DNA from: Parvularia atlantis
Taxonomy: Eukaryota > Opisthokonta > Rotosphaerida
DNA: 44,642 bases
NCBI GenBank assembly: GCA_943704415.1
Contig: CALSCO010002515.1
Span: 1 to 44,642, forward strand
Direction: 5' to 3'
Both the position numbers and the translations under genes were made by a program. Below the pieces are notes generated by a model. That model saw only the letters and a program-made list of their open reading frames with translations, did not search any database and was not told where the DNA came from. The stretch's first letter is position 1. Every line of letters begins with the position of its first letter. This document shows positions 1 through 11,232 of this stretch, piece by piece.

Positions 1-46
<46 letters not shown>
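1..46. repeat. (GA)n microsatellite at the window edge
   Basis: The window opens with an uninterrupted GA dinucleotide run of about 23 copies. It may mark a contig end, because assemblies often break in such tracts. No coding or regulatory role is visible. Confidence 0.95.
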
Positions 47-48
<2 letters not shown>

Positions 49-400
49 AAGGCGCGGCAGTAGACGAGGGGGCGCGCACCACCACGCCGAGCGCGAGCAG
101 GCCGCCGACAATGTACTGCACGGCCTTGTCCTGAAGGTGCGCGTGTGGCGTGTGCGGCGTCGGGGGCGTTTCCCCGTTGGCAGCGCGCCGTCAGCGTTCG
201 TTCGGCGAGGACTGGCACGGCGCGCGCGCACCCGCGGGCTCTCCTCGCCAAACAGCGGCGTCTCCATCGGGGCGCAGTAAGCGGTGGGCGGCGGGCGGCG
301 ATGCGGACGGCCGGGCGCGGGGCGCGGGAGGGCGCTGTGCGAGAGAGAGCGCTGCGGTCAGAGGTCGGCCGCAGCCAGGCGACAGCCATGGGCACCGAAA
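47..400. other. Region without a recognised gene
   Basis: Several overlapping open frames exist on both strands here, but they are expected by chance at this GC content and none resembles a known family. The stretch probably holds the 5' flank of the nuclease gene or the tail of a gene lying outside the window. Confidence 0.4.
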
Positions 401-499
401 GCATGAGCGCACGCCTTGCTGAGGGCCGCACTGTGCAAGCATGAGCGCACGCCGTGCTGAGGGCCGCGCACTGGACCGGCGCAAAGCATGAGAGCACGC
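401..499 (+). repeat. Short direct repeat with 38-bp period
   Basis: Two near-identical 30-bp units lie at 401-430 and 439-468, each beginning GCATGAGCGCACGCC and ending GCTGAGGGCCGC. A partial third copy, GCATGAGAGCACGC, lies at 486-499 and contains the first ATG of the nuclease frame. The repeat therefore multiplies ATGAGnGCACGC start-like contexts directly upstream of the gene. Confidence 0.8.
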
Positions 500-1675
500 G
501 GCAAAGCAAAAGTCGCGAGCCACTTGCGCGCATTGGCCAGACAGGCGCCGGGCATGGCGGTGGTGCGGCGCGCGCGTGCCGCCGTCGCCTCGGCCGGGCG
601 GGCGCAGGGCGAGCACTGGTACGAGGCCGCGAGCGGGCGCCCGTGCTATGCCGTGCCCGTCGCGTCGCAGCCCGAGCGCACGCGCACGCCCACCCTGCGC
701 GACGCCCGCGCGCGCGGCCTCCTTCCCTCCGTCACCACCGTCCTCGGCATCGTCAACCGCCCCGGGCTCGAAGCCTGGCGCACCGCGCAGCTGATCCAGA
801 CGCTCCGCGAGGCGCAGGACGAGCTCGGCGTACCGCTGGCGACCGCTGTCGCCGATGTCGCCGCCGCCGCGCCCGACGCCGCGCAGCAGGTCGCCGCCCG
901 CCTCGATACGGACGCCGTCGTCGCGCGGTGGCAGCGCCGCGTCACCCAGGCCGCCGATCGCGGCACGCAAATCCACGGCCTGCTGGAGCATCACCTGCTC
1001 GCGCGCCGCGCCGCCAGCAACGGCAACGGCACTGCCAACGGCACTGCCAACGGCAACGGCAACGGCAGCACGGACGCGCCGCCTGCCTGGCCCGCCGACC
1101 TGCTCCCGCTCCGCGCCTCGGTCGACCAGTGGCTGGACGCGCAGGTGCGGTCAATCGACGCCGTCGAGATGTCGTTCGCGTCGCCGTTCGGCTACGGCGG
1201 CAAGATCGACCTGCTTTGTACCCTGCGCGACGGCTCGCCCGCCGTCGTCGACTTCAAGACGCAGCTCGCGCGCAAGGGCCGCTTTACCCTGCACCAGGTC
1301 TGGCCGGTGCAGCTCGTCGCGTACGCCGTCGGCGTCGGCATGCCGCACGCGCGCCTCGTCAACCTCTGCCTCGACACGGGCGAGCCCGGCGTGCTTGAGC
1401 ACAAGGACTGGTCCGCGCCCGAGCCCGAGCCCGAGAAGCGCCAGCGGTCGCTCGCCAGCGCGGACGACGACGACGACGACGACGGCGCGGGCGACGCGGG
1501 CGCGGTCGTGGGCGCCTGGCCGCTCGATCTTCACCGGCAGTACTGGGAGTCGTTCCGACTGGCTTTCCTGCTCTGGTGCAGCCCGCTCGGGCGAAATTAC
1601 GTCCCGACGTGCACCGTGCGTGGCTGCCTGCCAATGCCGACGTGGGAGGAGCTGCTGGCCGCCAAGCCATCTTGA
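488..1675 (+). CDS. MGME1/RecB-like PD-(D/E)XK nuclease
   Basis: An intronless 395-residue frame. Near residues 80-95 it has the PSVTTVLG...PGLEAW segment typical of MGME1/RecB-like nucleases, followed by an RGTQIHGLLEHHL helix. The catalytic core is then intact: GGKIDLL (motif II Asp), VVDFKTQ (the D-x-K of motif III) and the downstream QLVAYA helix carrying the motif Gln. Family knowledge suggests metal-dependent single-strand DNA cleavage, and MGME1 acts in mitochondrial DNA maintenance. Arg-rich residues 1-50 could be a mitochondrial targeting sequence, which is inference. Odd parts are an Asn-Gly repeat at about 1018-1070 and a run of Asp near 1465-1482. Translation might instead begin at the ATG at 554. 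The superfamily is well supported and the exact orthologue less so. Confidence 0.75.
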   Translation: MRARGKAKVASHLRALARQAPGMAVVRRARAAVASAGRAQGEHWYEAASGRPCYAVPVASQPERTRTPTLRDARARGLLPSVTTVLGIVNRPGLEAWRTAQLIQTLREAQDELGVPLATAVADVAAAAPDAAQQVAARLDTDAVVARWQRRVTQAADRGTQIHGLLEHHLLARRAASNGNGTANGTANGNGNGSTDAPPAWPADLLPLRASVDQWLDAQVRSIDAVEMSFASPFGYGGKIDLLCTLRDGSPAVVDFKTQLARKGRFTLHQVWPVQLVAYAVGVGMPHARLVNLCLDTGEPGVLEHKDWSAPEPEPEKRQRSLASADDDDDDDGAGDAGAVVGAWPLDLHRQYWESFRLAFLLWCSPLGRNYVPTCTVRGCLPMPTWEELLAAKPS

Positions 1676-1726
1676 TGTGCACTGTGTGATACGCGCTCAA
1701 CAGCATACACAACTCTTCACATAAGC

Positions 1727-4700
1727 ATGCGCGCGCTCGGCGTCATGTCGCTCGCGGCGCTCGCGGTGCTGCTGGCGGCCCGCGCGGCAGCGGCCGCGAA
1801 CGAGTGCGAGTTCACCAACAACTGCGACGCCAAGCTGTCGGTCTGCAACGGCTTCTGCGCCAACGGCAACGCGCAGAACGGCGCGCAGGACTCGTACTTT
1901 GTGCGCGTTTGTTGTTGTCGTTGACCGCAGGAGACGGCTGACACCGCCTGCCCGCCCGCCCGCCGCAGTGCCCGAGCGGGTGCAACAAGGGCATTGTCGA
2001 CAACGCCGACTACAACGCGTGCCAGTCGTACTGCAACTCGGTGCGGTGCGGCGCGCGGGCTGAAACGGCGCGTCTCATGCGCGTCGCAGGCGTGCGCCAC
2101 CATCTTCAACACGCAGGTCTGCGTCGGCACGCTCGGCGCGCTCATCTACCCAGACGCCGTGGTGCGTTCGCGTGGTCCCTCCTCCGCTTCTGCGGGGCGC
2201 TCACGCCCGCGGCAGAACAACTGCAAGGTCGGGTGCACGTTCGCGCAGCAGGTCAAGTCGTGCTGCGCCGTGCAGTGCCCCGCGTGCCAGAACGGCGGGA
2301 CGTGCTCGCAGAGCAACCCGCGCACGTACTGCGAGTGTCCGGACGGCTTCATCGGCAACGACTGCTCGACCGGTGCGCACCGAGCCGCTTCGGGTGGGCC
2401 GTCGCCCACAGGCATACGCGCACTACAGTCATCCAGTCGTGCCCAGCCACCAACCCGTGCATCAACAACGGCACGTGCGTCGACCTGCCCGCCAACGCTG
2501 GCTTCCGCTGCAGCTGCGCCGCCGGGTATAACGGCACGTACTGCCAGACGGGTGTGCGCGCCGCAGCCGTATTTTTGTTGCGGGCTGACCGCGATGACGC
2601 AGTGATCGACAACTGCTCGCCCAACCCGTGCCAGAACGGCGGCACGTGCGCCAACCAGGTCAACGGTGCGCGGCCCGCGTCCGCACGGTACGACAGGCTG
2701 GCTGACCCGCGGGTGCGCAGCGTTCACGTGCAACTGCCCGCTGCTGTACGCAAGCGACGCGACGTGCTCGCAGCGTGCGCGCCGCCGGCCTTGCCCCTCG
2801 CACGCAACGGACACGGCTCACGCCGCGCGCAGAGGTCACCGCGTGCCCCGCCGTCAACCCGTGCCTCAACAACGGCACGTGCGTGTACTCGTCCAACAAC
2901 ATCACGTGCTTGTGCCCGCGCGGCGTAGTCGGCAGCAAATGCGAGAGCGGTGAGCTTGGGCGCGGTCGCGTGCACTGCGCGTGCGGCTGATCTGCGGCCC
3001 GGCGTGCACCACCAGACCTGCGCGCGTGCCCCGCTGTGACGTGCCAGAATGGCGGCGCGTGCCTCGAGGTGCGCGCCGCTCCCGTCTTCACACGCAGCAA
3101 ACGCGATCGCGCGCGCGCACAGGCCTCAGACGGCATCGGCACTTTCCAGTGCGTCTGCGCCAACGGCTACACGGGCACGTACTGCGACAAGCCGCCGGCG
3201 GCGGACAGCATCGGGCTGCAGGTCGGCCTGGGCGTGGCCGTGCCGCTGATCGTGATCATCCTGCTCATGCTGCTCATCATCTACTACTATCGGTGCGCGC
3301 GTCTCTGCGCACGGTGCGGCGTGCGCTCACGGCCGCCGTGCACGCCACGCAGGCGCCGCTACATCCGCACGGGCAAGCGTGCACCGCTGCCGGCCTGGGC
3401 GCTGTTTGGCTACCGCGGCGGCAACACGTTGTCCAACGCGGACTTGATGATGTCGCACCCGGAGATGTCGGTCGCGCGGCCGCACGACCCGACCGGCCAG
3501 ACGACGGTCGTGTCGGACTTTGCGATCGCGCTGCCCGGCTACCTGCAGCTCGACTACACCAAGGTGAGCGTGCGCGCGTCTGACGCGTGTGTGTCTGACG
3601 TGGCTCGCACTGTCAGGACCTGCGCGTCGACTACCAGCTCTCGGGCGGCGGCGGCGGCGTGATCTACGCCGGCACGCTGATGAACGCGGCCGTGCGCGAC
3701 AACCCGAAGCTCAAGCTGAAGAACGAAGAGGTGCCGTACTGGGCTTGCGTGCGCCGCGCCCCCAGGGCTGACTTGCGCCCGCGCAGGTCGTGATCAAGCA
3801 CGTGCCCGACCGCAAGGACATCAGCCCGCGTGACAACGAGCTCATGTTTGAGCAGGAGATCTCGACCATGGCAGCGCTGTCGATGTACCCCAACATTGTC
3901 ACGCTCGTCGGGTGCGCCGCTCCCTCCCTCGCTCGGTGCCCGCGCGCGCGCTCACTCGCGGCCTCGCGCAGGTACACGACCATGCCGCGGTGCATTATTA
4001 TGCCGCTGTACAAGGCCGGCGACCTGTACTCGGTCATCAACAAGCCCAACCTCACGCTGCACCCGCTGCAGCTGGCCGAGATAGCGCTCGACTTGGCGAC
4101 GGCCATGGCCGGTGCGCCGTGCCGTCGCGCGCGTGTGTGTCTGTGCTGCCTGCTCATGCTGCGAACCCCGCGCGACCGTGACAGCAATCCACGGCATCGG
4201 CGTCGTGCACCGCGACCTCAAGACGCCCAACTGCCTGATTGAAGTCGAGTCGCGCGTGACGCCGGCCGCGACCAAGCTGTTTGGGCCGCGCTACCGCGTC
4301 TACGTGACCGACTTTGGCGTGTGCCGCGTGCGCGAGAGCAGCGTCTCGGTGAACGGGCAAGTTTTCCTGAATGTGTTTGGGCTGTCGTACCGGTGCGCGC
4401 ACCCTTCACATATGTGCACGCGCCCGCCCGTGTGACACGCCGCCGCGCGCAGCTACGCCCCGCCCGAGGTCTTCTCGCGCTCGATGCTCAAGCAGCAGAA
4501 GGCCGAGGTGCCGTTCGACGAGGAATGCAAGGCCGACGTGTATGCCTACGCGATCTGCGTGTGGGAGGTGTGCGCGGGCGGGGCAGCGCTTGCGCTCGAA
4601 CTCACCCGTGTGCGGTCGCGCCCCCGCAGCTGCTCTCGCGCCAGGTGCCGTGGGCCACCATCGGCAAGGACGAGATCCAGCAGCGCGTGATGGCGGGCGA

Positions 4701-5566
4701 GCGGCCACCGATCACGCCGCAGATGCTCGCGCCGACGGGCGACGCGCGGGGCGACTCGCTGCGCGCGGCGCTCAAAGGGCTCACGGAGGCGTGCTGGAAC
4801 CAGGAGCACTTCCGCCGGCCGCTGTTTTCGGTCACGCGCGGCAAGCTTGAGGAGCTCATCGCCGCGTTCCTGCAGCAACTCTCGCCGGACGAGCAGGCTG
4901 CCTTCACGCCCTCGAGCGCGCCCACGCCGGCCTCTCGCCTGCCCTCGCCGGCCAGCACGGCCACGTCGACCATCGGCGCGCCGCCGCCGCGCATCCGCAA
5001 CGCGCCCACGCTGTCCAGTAGCGCGCCCTCGGCGTCCGCGACCGGCCAGTCGTCGCAGCAGCCGGCCGCGGCAGCACGCCGGCCCGTGCCGAGCGCGCCC
5101 CCGCGCCCGCCCAAGCCCGTGCCGCCCACGCCGTCGCAGATGTCGGCGTCGACGCAGGGCTCGCTGCCGGCGTACGGTGCGTGGTGTGTCGTGACATACA
5201 TTGAGCGCAGGGCTGAGCTTGCTGCGCAGCGGCCGCCTCGCCCAACGTGATCGTGGTCGAGAACAGCATCCACCTGCGCGCCAAGTTCCCGTGCGTTGCG
5301 ACCGCGCACTGCTTGCGCCGTGCGGGTCCTGATCTGCGCCGCAGCTACGTGGCGGCCAAGAGCGACGAGCTCAGCTTCGAGGCCGAGGAGGCCGTTGTGC
5401 TGCTGCTGCGCAACCACGACGGGTGGATGCGCGTGCGGAGCGAGGCCAGCGGCGCCGAGGGCTGGGTGCCCGGTGCGTTTTCGCTGTGCATGCGTGTTGC
5501 CTACGGCGCGCGCGCTGACGGCATGCGGTCGCGGTAGGCAACTACTTTGAGGAACTGCGCCGTTAA
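1727..5566 (+). CDS. Receptor-like kinase: EGF repeats, TM, TKL-type kinase, SH3
   Basis: The ATG at 1727 opens a signal peptide (Leu/Ala core ending near AAAAA). A Cys-rich segment follows, then about five EGF-like modules (about 2270-3190) with CxNGGTC and CxCxxGxxGxxC patterns, and a transmembrane helix at about 3208-3291. The kinase domain has a Gly-rich loop (SGGGGGVIYAG), the catalytic Lys in VVIKH (3796-3798), HRDLKTPN (4208-4231), DFG (4310-4318) and APPEVF. HRDLKxxN points to the tyrosine-kinase-like group, not true tyrosine kinases, which have HRDLAARN. A Pro/Ser-rich linker (about 4900-5180) contains KPVPPTP. The C-terminus is an SH3 domain (DELSFEAEE, NHDGWMRV, GWVPGNYFEEL), completed by a last exon ending in TAA at 5564-5566. 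About a dozen GTGCG...AG introns interrupt it. It probably acts at the plasma membrane; the ligand is unknown. Confidence 0.85.
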
Positions 5567-5689
5567 GCATGCTACGTACTTTGCCCGTGTCAAGACAACT
5601 TGCCGCCCTCCCGCTTGTCGTGCGTGTGTGTTCCGAGACATCAGTTGTGCAAGCACCACAGAGATAGCAACAAGTTCACGCGCGGCGGT
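5567..5689. other. Convergent intergenic spacer
   Basis: A 123-bp gap between the stop codons of the + receptor kinase and the - TPxR protein. It presumably holds both 3' ends. No repeat or clear polyadenylation motif is evident. Confidence 0.6.
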
Positions 5690-7585
5690 TCAGCGCGGCC
5701 CCGCGCCATCCAGCACCAGCGCCCGCCGCGCGCGCGTCATAATCATGCGCGGCTCTGCGGCTGTAGGGACGGCACCATGGACCGTGTTCTCGAGACCCGT
5801 GCGCTTGGCCGCGGCCCCGTGGTGCAAGCCGTCGTCGTCGTCGTCGTCGCTGGCTGCCCGGCTGCGCCGCCGGCTCGGCGCGAGTGCGCCGTTGAGCAGC
5901 TTGGTTTCTTGCGCGGCGCCGCGGCGGGGCGGCGTGTTGACATGGTTGAGCGTGAGCGCGCGCTCGGTGGCCTCGGCGAGCATGCGACCGGGCGTCCTGT
6001 GGCCGCGCGAAGGGCGGTGAGACGGTGCGACCCAGTGTGCCACAGCGCGTTCGCGCACTTGTCGGGCGAGAGGACGAGCGGTGCAGGCGCGGGCGGGCGC
6101 GCGGGTGCAAGGCGTGGCGGCGAGGCGGGCCGCTTGAGCAGCTCGTCCTCGAGCTCGCGCTGCAGCCGCTCCTCGAGCTGCTCGAGGTCGGCCAGCTCCT
6201 TGACGATCGTGTTGCTGTCCCATGCGCCCAGCTGCGCGGCCGACGCGAGCGCCGCGGCCGACGACACGGCGCTGGTGGCCGCGCCGAGGGCCGACGACTG
6301 CTGCAGGATCGCGAGGTGCTTCTGGCGCTCCTCAAACATGCTGCGCAGCAGCGCGAGGTGCTGGCGGCTCTGTCGCGCACGACGCGGCCGTCAGCGATCG
6401 GTCGAACGGGACTGGCGAGCGAGCGGTCTCACCTGCTCCTGCAACTGCAGCACGCGGCGGCGCACCTCGGCCTCGTCGACGGTCGCCGCAGTCGTCGGCG
6501 CGGCGGCCGGAGCGGCCCCGGGCTCGACAAAGAGCGCGCGGTGCTGCGGGCGCATGGCGTGGCCGTCGTCGTCGTCGTCGCTGTCGTCGCTGAGCAGGGC
6601 CGCGCCAAAGGCCGTGGCGAGGGGCGCGAGCGCGGCGTGCTTGCTCGTGGGGCGCTGCGGCGTGATCAACTCGAGGAACCTATGGGCACGGCGCGGTGCG
6701 GCGGGTGAGCGAGCGATCAAGCGAGCAAGGGAGAGGCGAAGGGGCGCACTGGCTGCGCGTCCCCGGCGCGGCCCAGGGCGACTGGTGCAGCTCGGCCATG
6801 GCGTCGCCCATCTTGCGCGCGGACGCGAGGCGCTCGGTCGCGCCGGGCGCAGGGCGGGCCGGCGTGATGAGGCTGAGGTACCTGCGATGGGCCGCCGGGT
6901 GGTGAGTGCGCGATGGGCGAACGAGACGAGGGCGGCGGCACTGGCTGCGCGACTCGGTCGCGATCCACGGCGACTGGTGCAGCTCGGCCATCGCGTCGCC
7001 GATCTTGCGCGCCGACGCGAGGCGCTCGAGGCGCGCCGGCGTGATGGCGCTCGTCGTGGTCGTGGTCGTGGTCGCGGCGGTCGCGGCGGTCGCGGCGGTC
7101 GCGGCGGTCGTTGCGGGCGCGACAGTGGCACGGCGCGCGGCGGGCGTCGTTGCGGCGTGGGCGGCGTCGCCGGTGTCGTCGCCGCCAAAGCGCAGCCGCT
7201 TGGGCGGCACGCGCAGCGCCCCGCGGTAGATCGACTTGCGCTTCTCGGCCTCGTTGGCCGCGGCCTGGGCGCGCGCTGCGGCCGCCGTGCCGCCGACGCC
7301 GCGCGCACCGGCCGTGTGCGCGGCCGTCGGCGCGACGGTGGCGCGGCGCTGCGCCTGGAGGGTGGGGCGGGCGTAGCCGGGCACGGGGCGCGCGGCGGCC
7401 TCGTCGTTGCTGTCGCTGCCGAGGATCGCGAGCAGGCTGTTGCGGTCCTCCTCGAACTCGACCTCGGGCGGCGCCGTCGCGCGGGCACGGGGCGCGGGCG
7501 CGGCAAAGTGCACGGCGCGGCGCTGCGGCAGCGCGGGCGGGGCGCGGGGCGGGGCGCGCGAGGCGGGCGGCGCGGCGCGGCGCAT
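5690..7585 (-). CDS. Unrecognised protein with repeated TPxR (CDK-type) motifs
   Basis: Five exons read leftward: 7585-6942, 6881-6750, 6679-6432, 6369-6059 and 5996-5690. The N-terminal half is basic and low in complexity. Two consecutive exons encode the same unit, ERLASARK(I/M)GDAMAELHQSPW...TRSQ, followed at the next exon start by (Y/F)L(S/E)LITPxR. The first two introns interrupt the matching Gln codon in the same phase, so exon duplication is likely. ITPAR occurs twice and ITPQR, KTPGR and NTPPR once each, giving five full S/T-P-x-K/R sites. A Gln/Glu-rich coiled-coil-like segment (MFEERQKHLAILQQ, LEQLEERLQRELEDELL) and a poly-Asp patch follow. No family was recognised. A nuclear, cell-cycle-regulated scaffold is plausible inference only. 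Confidence 0.7.
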
Positions 7586-9174
<1,589 letters not shown>

Positions 9175-10671
9175 ATGGAGCACCTGCTGCAGGCCGTCGC
9201 GGAGGGCGCCGTGGCCGAGGCCGCCGTGCGCACGGCAACGTCATCCGCGTCATCAGATCGGCCGAGGCCCACGCACCCGCACGCCGCGACCCACGCGCTG
9301 CGCAATCGGCACCGGGCGCGGCGGCCGTCGAACGGGCCGGCATCACACCTACGGCCGGGCACGAGCCTGCCGTCGCTCGCGCGCGCGTTCCGGCAGGGCG
9401 GCGTCAGCGTGGCGTCGCTGCGGTCGCTCGTCGGCGGCGGCAGTGGCGACAGCCCCGGCATGTTTGACGGCGGCGACGGTGACGGCAGCTGCGGCGGCAT
9501 CGACGACGACCGCAGCATCGACGACACGGCCGCGGTCACGGATGAGTTCGTCAGCACCCTCGCCGTGCCCGTCGATGCGCCGCGCGGGGCCGACGGCGAG
9601 GCGCGCGGCGTGGCGTACATGGATTGGGTCAGCGAGGGCCCGCCAGCAGCCACGGGCCGCAGGGGCAGCGTCGCCCCCCAGACGGTGCGTCACAGCCGCG
9701 CTTCACCCGCTCCTGCCCTGAGTCTCGCGCGCAGGCACGGCTCGCTGTGCCGCCGCCATCGCGCGACGTCCTGCTCGGGCCGCACGTGCCCGGACTGCCC
9801 ACAGCCACGCCCGACAGCGCACGGCTGTTCATGCCGAACGGTGCGGAGCGCTCGTGCGCCCGTCACCGCGATTTCTGCTGACCGATCCGATCGTCGCTGC
9901 CGCCGCAACGCAAAAAAAGGTTTCGAGTGGCCGCTCGTGTCGCCGCTCGTCCCGGGCGGCAGCAGCGGTGCCCCATCGGCACCGTCGCACGAGGATGCGT
10001 CTGCGCCGTCGCTGCCGTACTACGGCGTGCGCGCGCTCAAAGGCGGCGCGGTCAGCAACATGCACATGCTCGCGGGCCTGGCCGTGCCGCACCAGACACC
10101 GGTGGACCGTGACACGGCCCCCTTCGTGCCCGTGCCGACGCGCGCGCCGATGCCGCTGCACCTCCAGCCCGTTCCCGGGCTGCCCGCCCGGCAAGCGACC
10201 GCGACACGGCGGCTGCAGTCGTACATGGCCGTTGAAGTGCGCGGCGACAACGAGGGCGACAGCGGCGGCAGCGTCGGCAGCAACAGTAGCGGACTCGAGG
10301 CGACGCCGACGTCGACCACGGGCAGGCGGGGCCGCACGCCGCTCGAGGCGCGCATCGCCAAGCGCGAGCGCAACCGGCTCGCGGCCGAGCGGTACCGCAA
10401 GAAGGGGCGCAACCTGATCGAGACGCTGCAGGTGCGGGTCGCTGGCGGGGTCGCTGGCGGGTCGCTGGCGGGTCGCTGGCGGGCAGGCAAGAGGGCTGAC
10501 GCGCGCGGCGGCGGGCGGCAGCGGCGGTGCGACGAGCTGAGCGTTGAGAACGAGGCGATGCAGCTGCGCATGCGTGCGCTCGAGGACCGCCTGCAGCAGG
10601 TGGCCGACGTGCTGCCGTTGCTGGACACGGTGAGCGCGGCGACGGTGCGGGCCGCGCTCGGGCCAGTCTAG
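9175..10671 (+). CDS. bZIP transcription factor, ATF4/GCN4-like
   Basis: Four exons, with introns at about 9685-9734, 9841-9919 and 10432-10519. The long N-terminal region is Ser/Gly/Asp-rich and likely disordered. The C-terminal 70 residues form a bZIP domain: the basic region RIAKRERNRLAAERYRKK has the N-x-x-A-A-x-x-Y-R signature, with Tyr where GCN4 has Ser, as in ATF4. After splicing, heptads run LIETL, RRCDEL, ENEAM, RMRAL, DRLQQV, giving a zipper of Leu/Met/Val positions that ends shortly before the stop. It is a nuclear DNA-binding homo- or heterodimer. The third intron contains four copies of a TCGCTGGCGGG unit. The 9175 ATG is in context ACAATGG. Paired TGACTCA-type sites upstream suggest bZIP (possibly self) regulation. 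Confidence 0.85.
   Translation: MEHLLQAVAEGAVAEAAVRTATSSASSDRPRPTHPHAATHALRNRHRARRPSNGPASHLRPGTSLPSLARAFRQGGVSVASLRSLVGGGSGDSPGMFDGGDGDGSCGGIDDDRSIDDTAAVTDEFVSTLAVPVDAPRGADGEARGVAYMDWVSEGPPAATGRRGSVAPQTVRHSRASPAPALSLARRHGSLCRRHRATSCSGRTCPDCPQPRPTAHGCSCRTVRSARAPVTAISADRSDRRCRRNAKKGFEWPLVSPLVPGGSSGAPSAPSHEDASAPSLPYYGVRALKGGAVSNMHMLAGLAVPHQTPVDRDTAPFVPVPTRAPMPLHLQPVPGLPARQATATRRLQSYMAVEVRGDNEGDSGGSVGSNSSGLEATPTSTTGRRGRTPLEARIAKRERNRLAAERYRKKGRNLIETLQVRVAGGVAGGSLAGRWRAGKRADARGGGRQRRCDELSVENEAMQLRMRALEDRLQQVADVLPLLDTVSAATVRAALGPV
10438..10482 (+). repeat. Short tandem repeat inside an intron
   Basis: About four copies of an 11-12 bp unit, TCGCTGGCGGG, lie directly after the 5' splice site of the last bZIP intron. 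They lengthen the intron and probably arose by slippage. Confidence 0.8.
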
Positions 10672-10725
10672 AGCGAGAGCGAGGATATACACGATGTTTG
10701 CGGCGGCGGCGGCTTCATTTGATGC

Positions 10726-11211
10726 TCAGCTCATACTCACGGCCACGCCGACGACGACCAGTGCCATGCCCAGCCACGTCTCTGCCGCCCACGGTCAGCG
10801 AGCCGCGGCCCGGCGCGTGTGTGCGGACGCCGCACCGATCGAGCCCATGTCCTCGCCCAGCAGCCGCCCCGTGAGCGCGGTGCAGACAAAGGTGAGCGAG
10901 TTGGCCACGGGCGCGACGACCGAGACGTCTGCGCAGGTGTGGGCGATGTGCGATCGCGGCGCGTGGGCGCACCGGCGTGCGCGAGGGTGTAGTAGAACAC
11001 GACCGAGCCGGAGAGGTTGAGGGCGAGCGGGAGGACGTACTGCGCGTGGCCGCGTCTTGGCGGGCTGCGGCGGGGTGCAGCTTTGCGTGGCGCGCACCCG
11101 CCAGTCGAGCAGCAGGTGCAGGCCTGGCGCGCCGCCCTTGGACGCGCGCGCGATGAACGGGTTGGTCGCGCCCCAGAGCAGCGCGACGGCGACGAGGCCG
11201 AGCGCGATCAT
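10726..11211 (-). CDS. TMEM234: TMEM234-like small membrane protein
   Basis: Four exons read leftward: 11211-11098, 11039-10973, 10928-10836 and 10781-10726. The spliced product is about 109 residues with four hydrophobic helices: GLVAVALLWGATNPFIARAS, YVLPLALNLSGSVVFYYTLA, VAPVANSLTFVCTALTGRLL and WLGMALVVVGVAVSM. The NPF pair, the P-VANSLTF segment and the GR-LGE turn match TMEM234, a member of the EamA/drug-metabolite-transporter fold of unknown transport role. It is shorter than the human protein because the loops are short. Its ATG lies 21 bp from that of WRAP53 on the other strand. Confidence 0.8.
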
Positions 11212-11232
11212 CCTGTGTGACGTCGATCACGG
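11212..11232. promoter_or_regulatory. 21-bp head-to-head spacer with CRE-like element
   Basis: Only 21 bp separate the two start codons. The spacer contains TGACGTCG, one base from the palindromic cAMP-response element TGACGTCA. Transcription of at least one gene must start inside the other's coding sequence or produce almost leaderless mRNA. The regulatory reading is inference. Confidence 0.5.
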
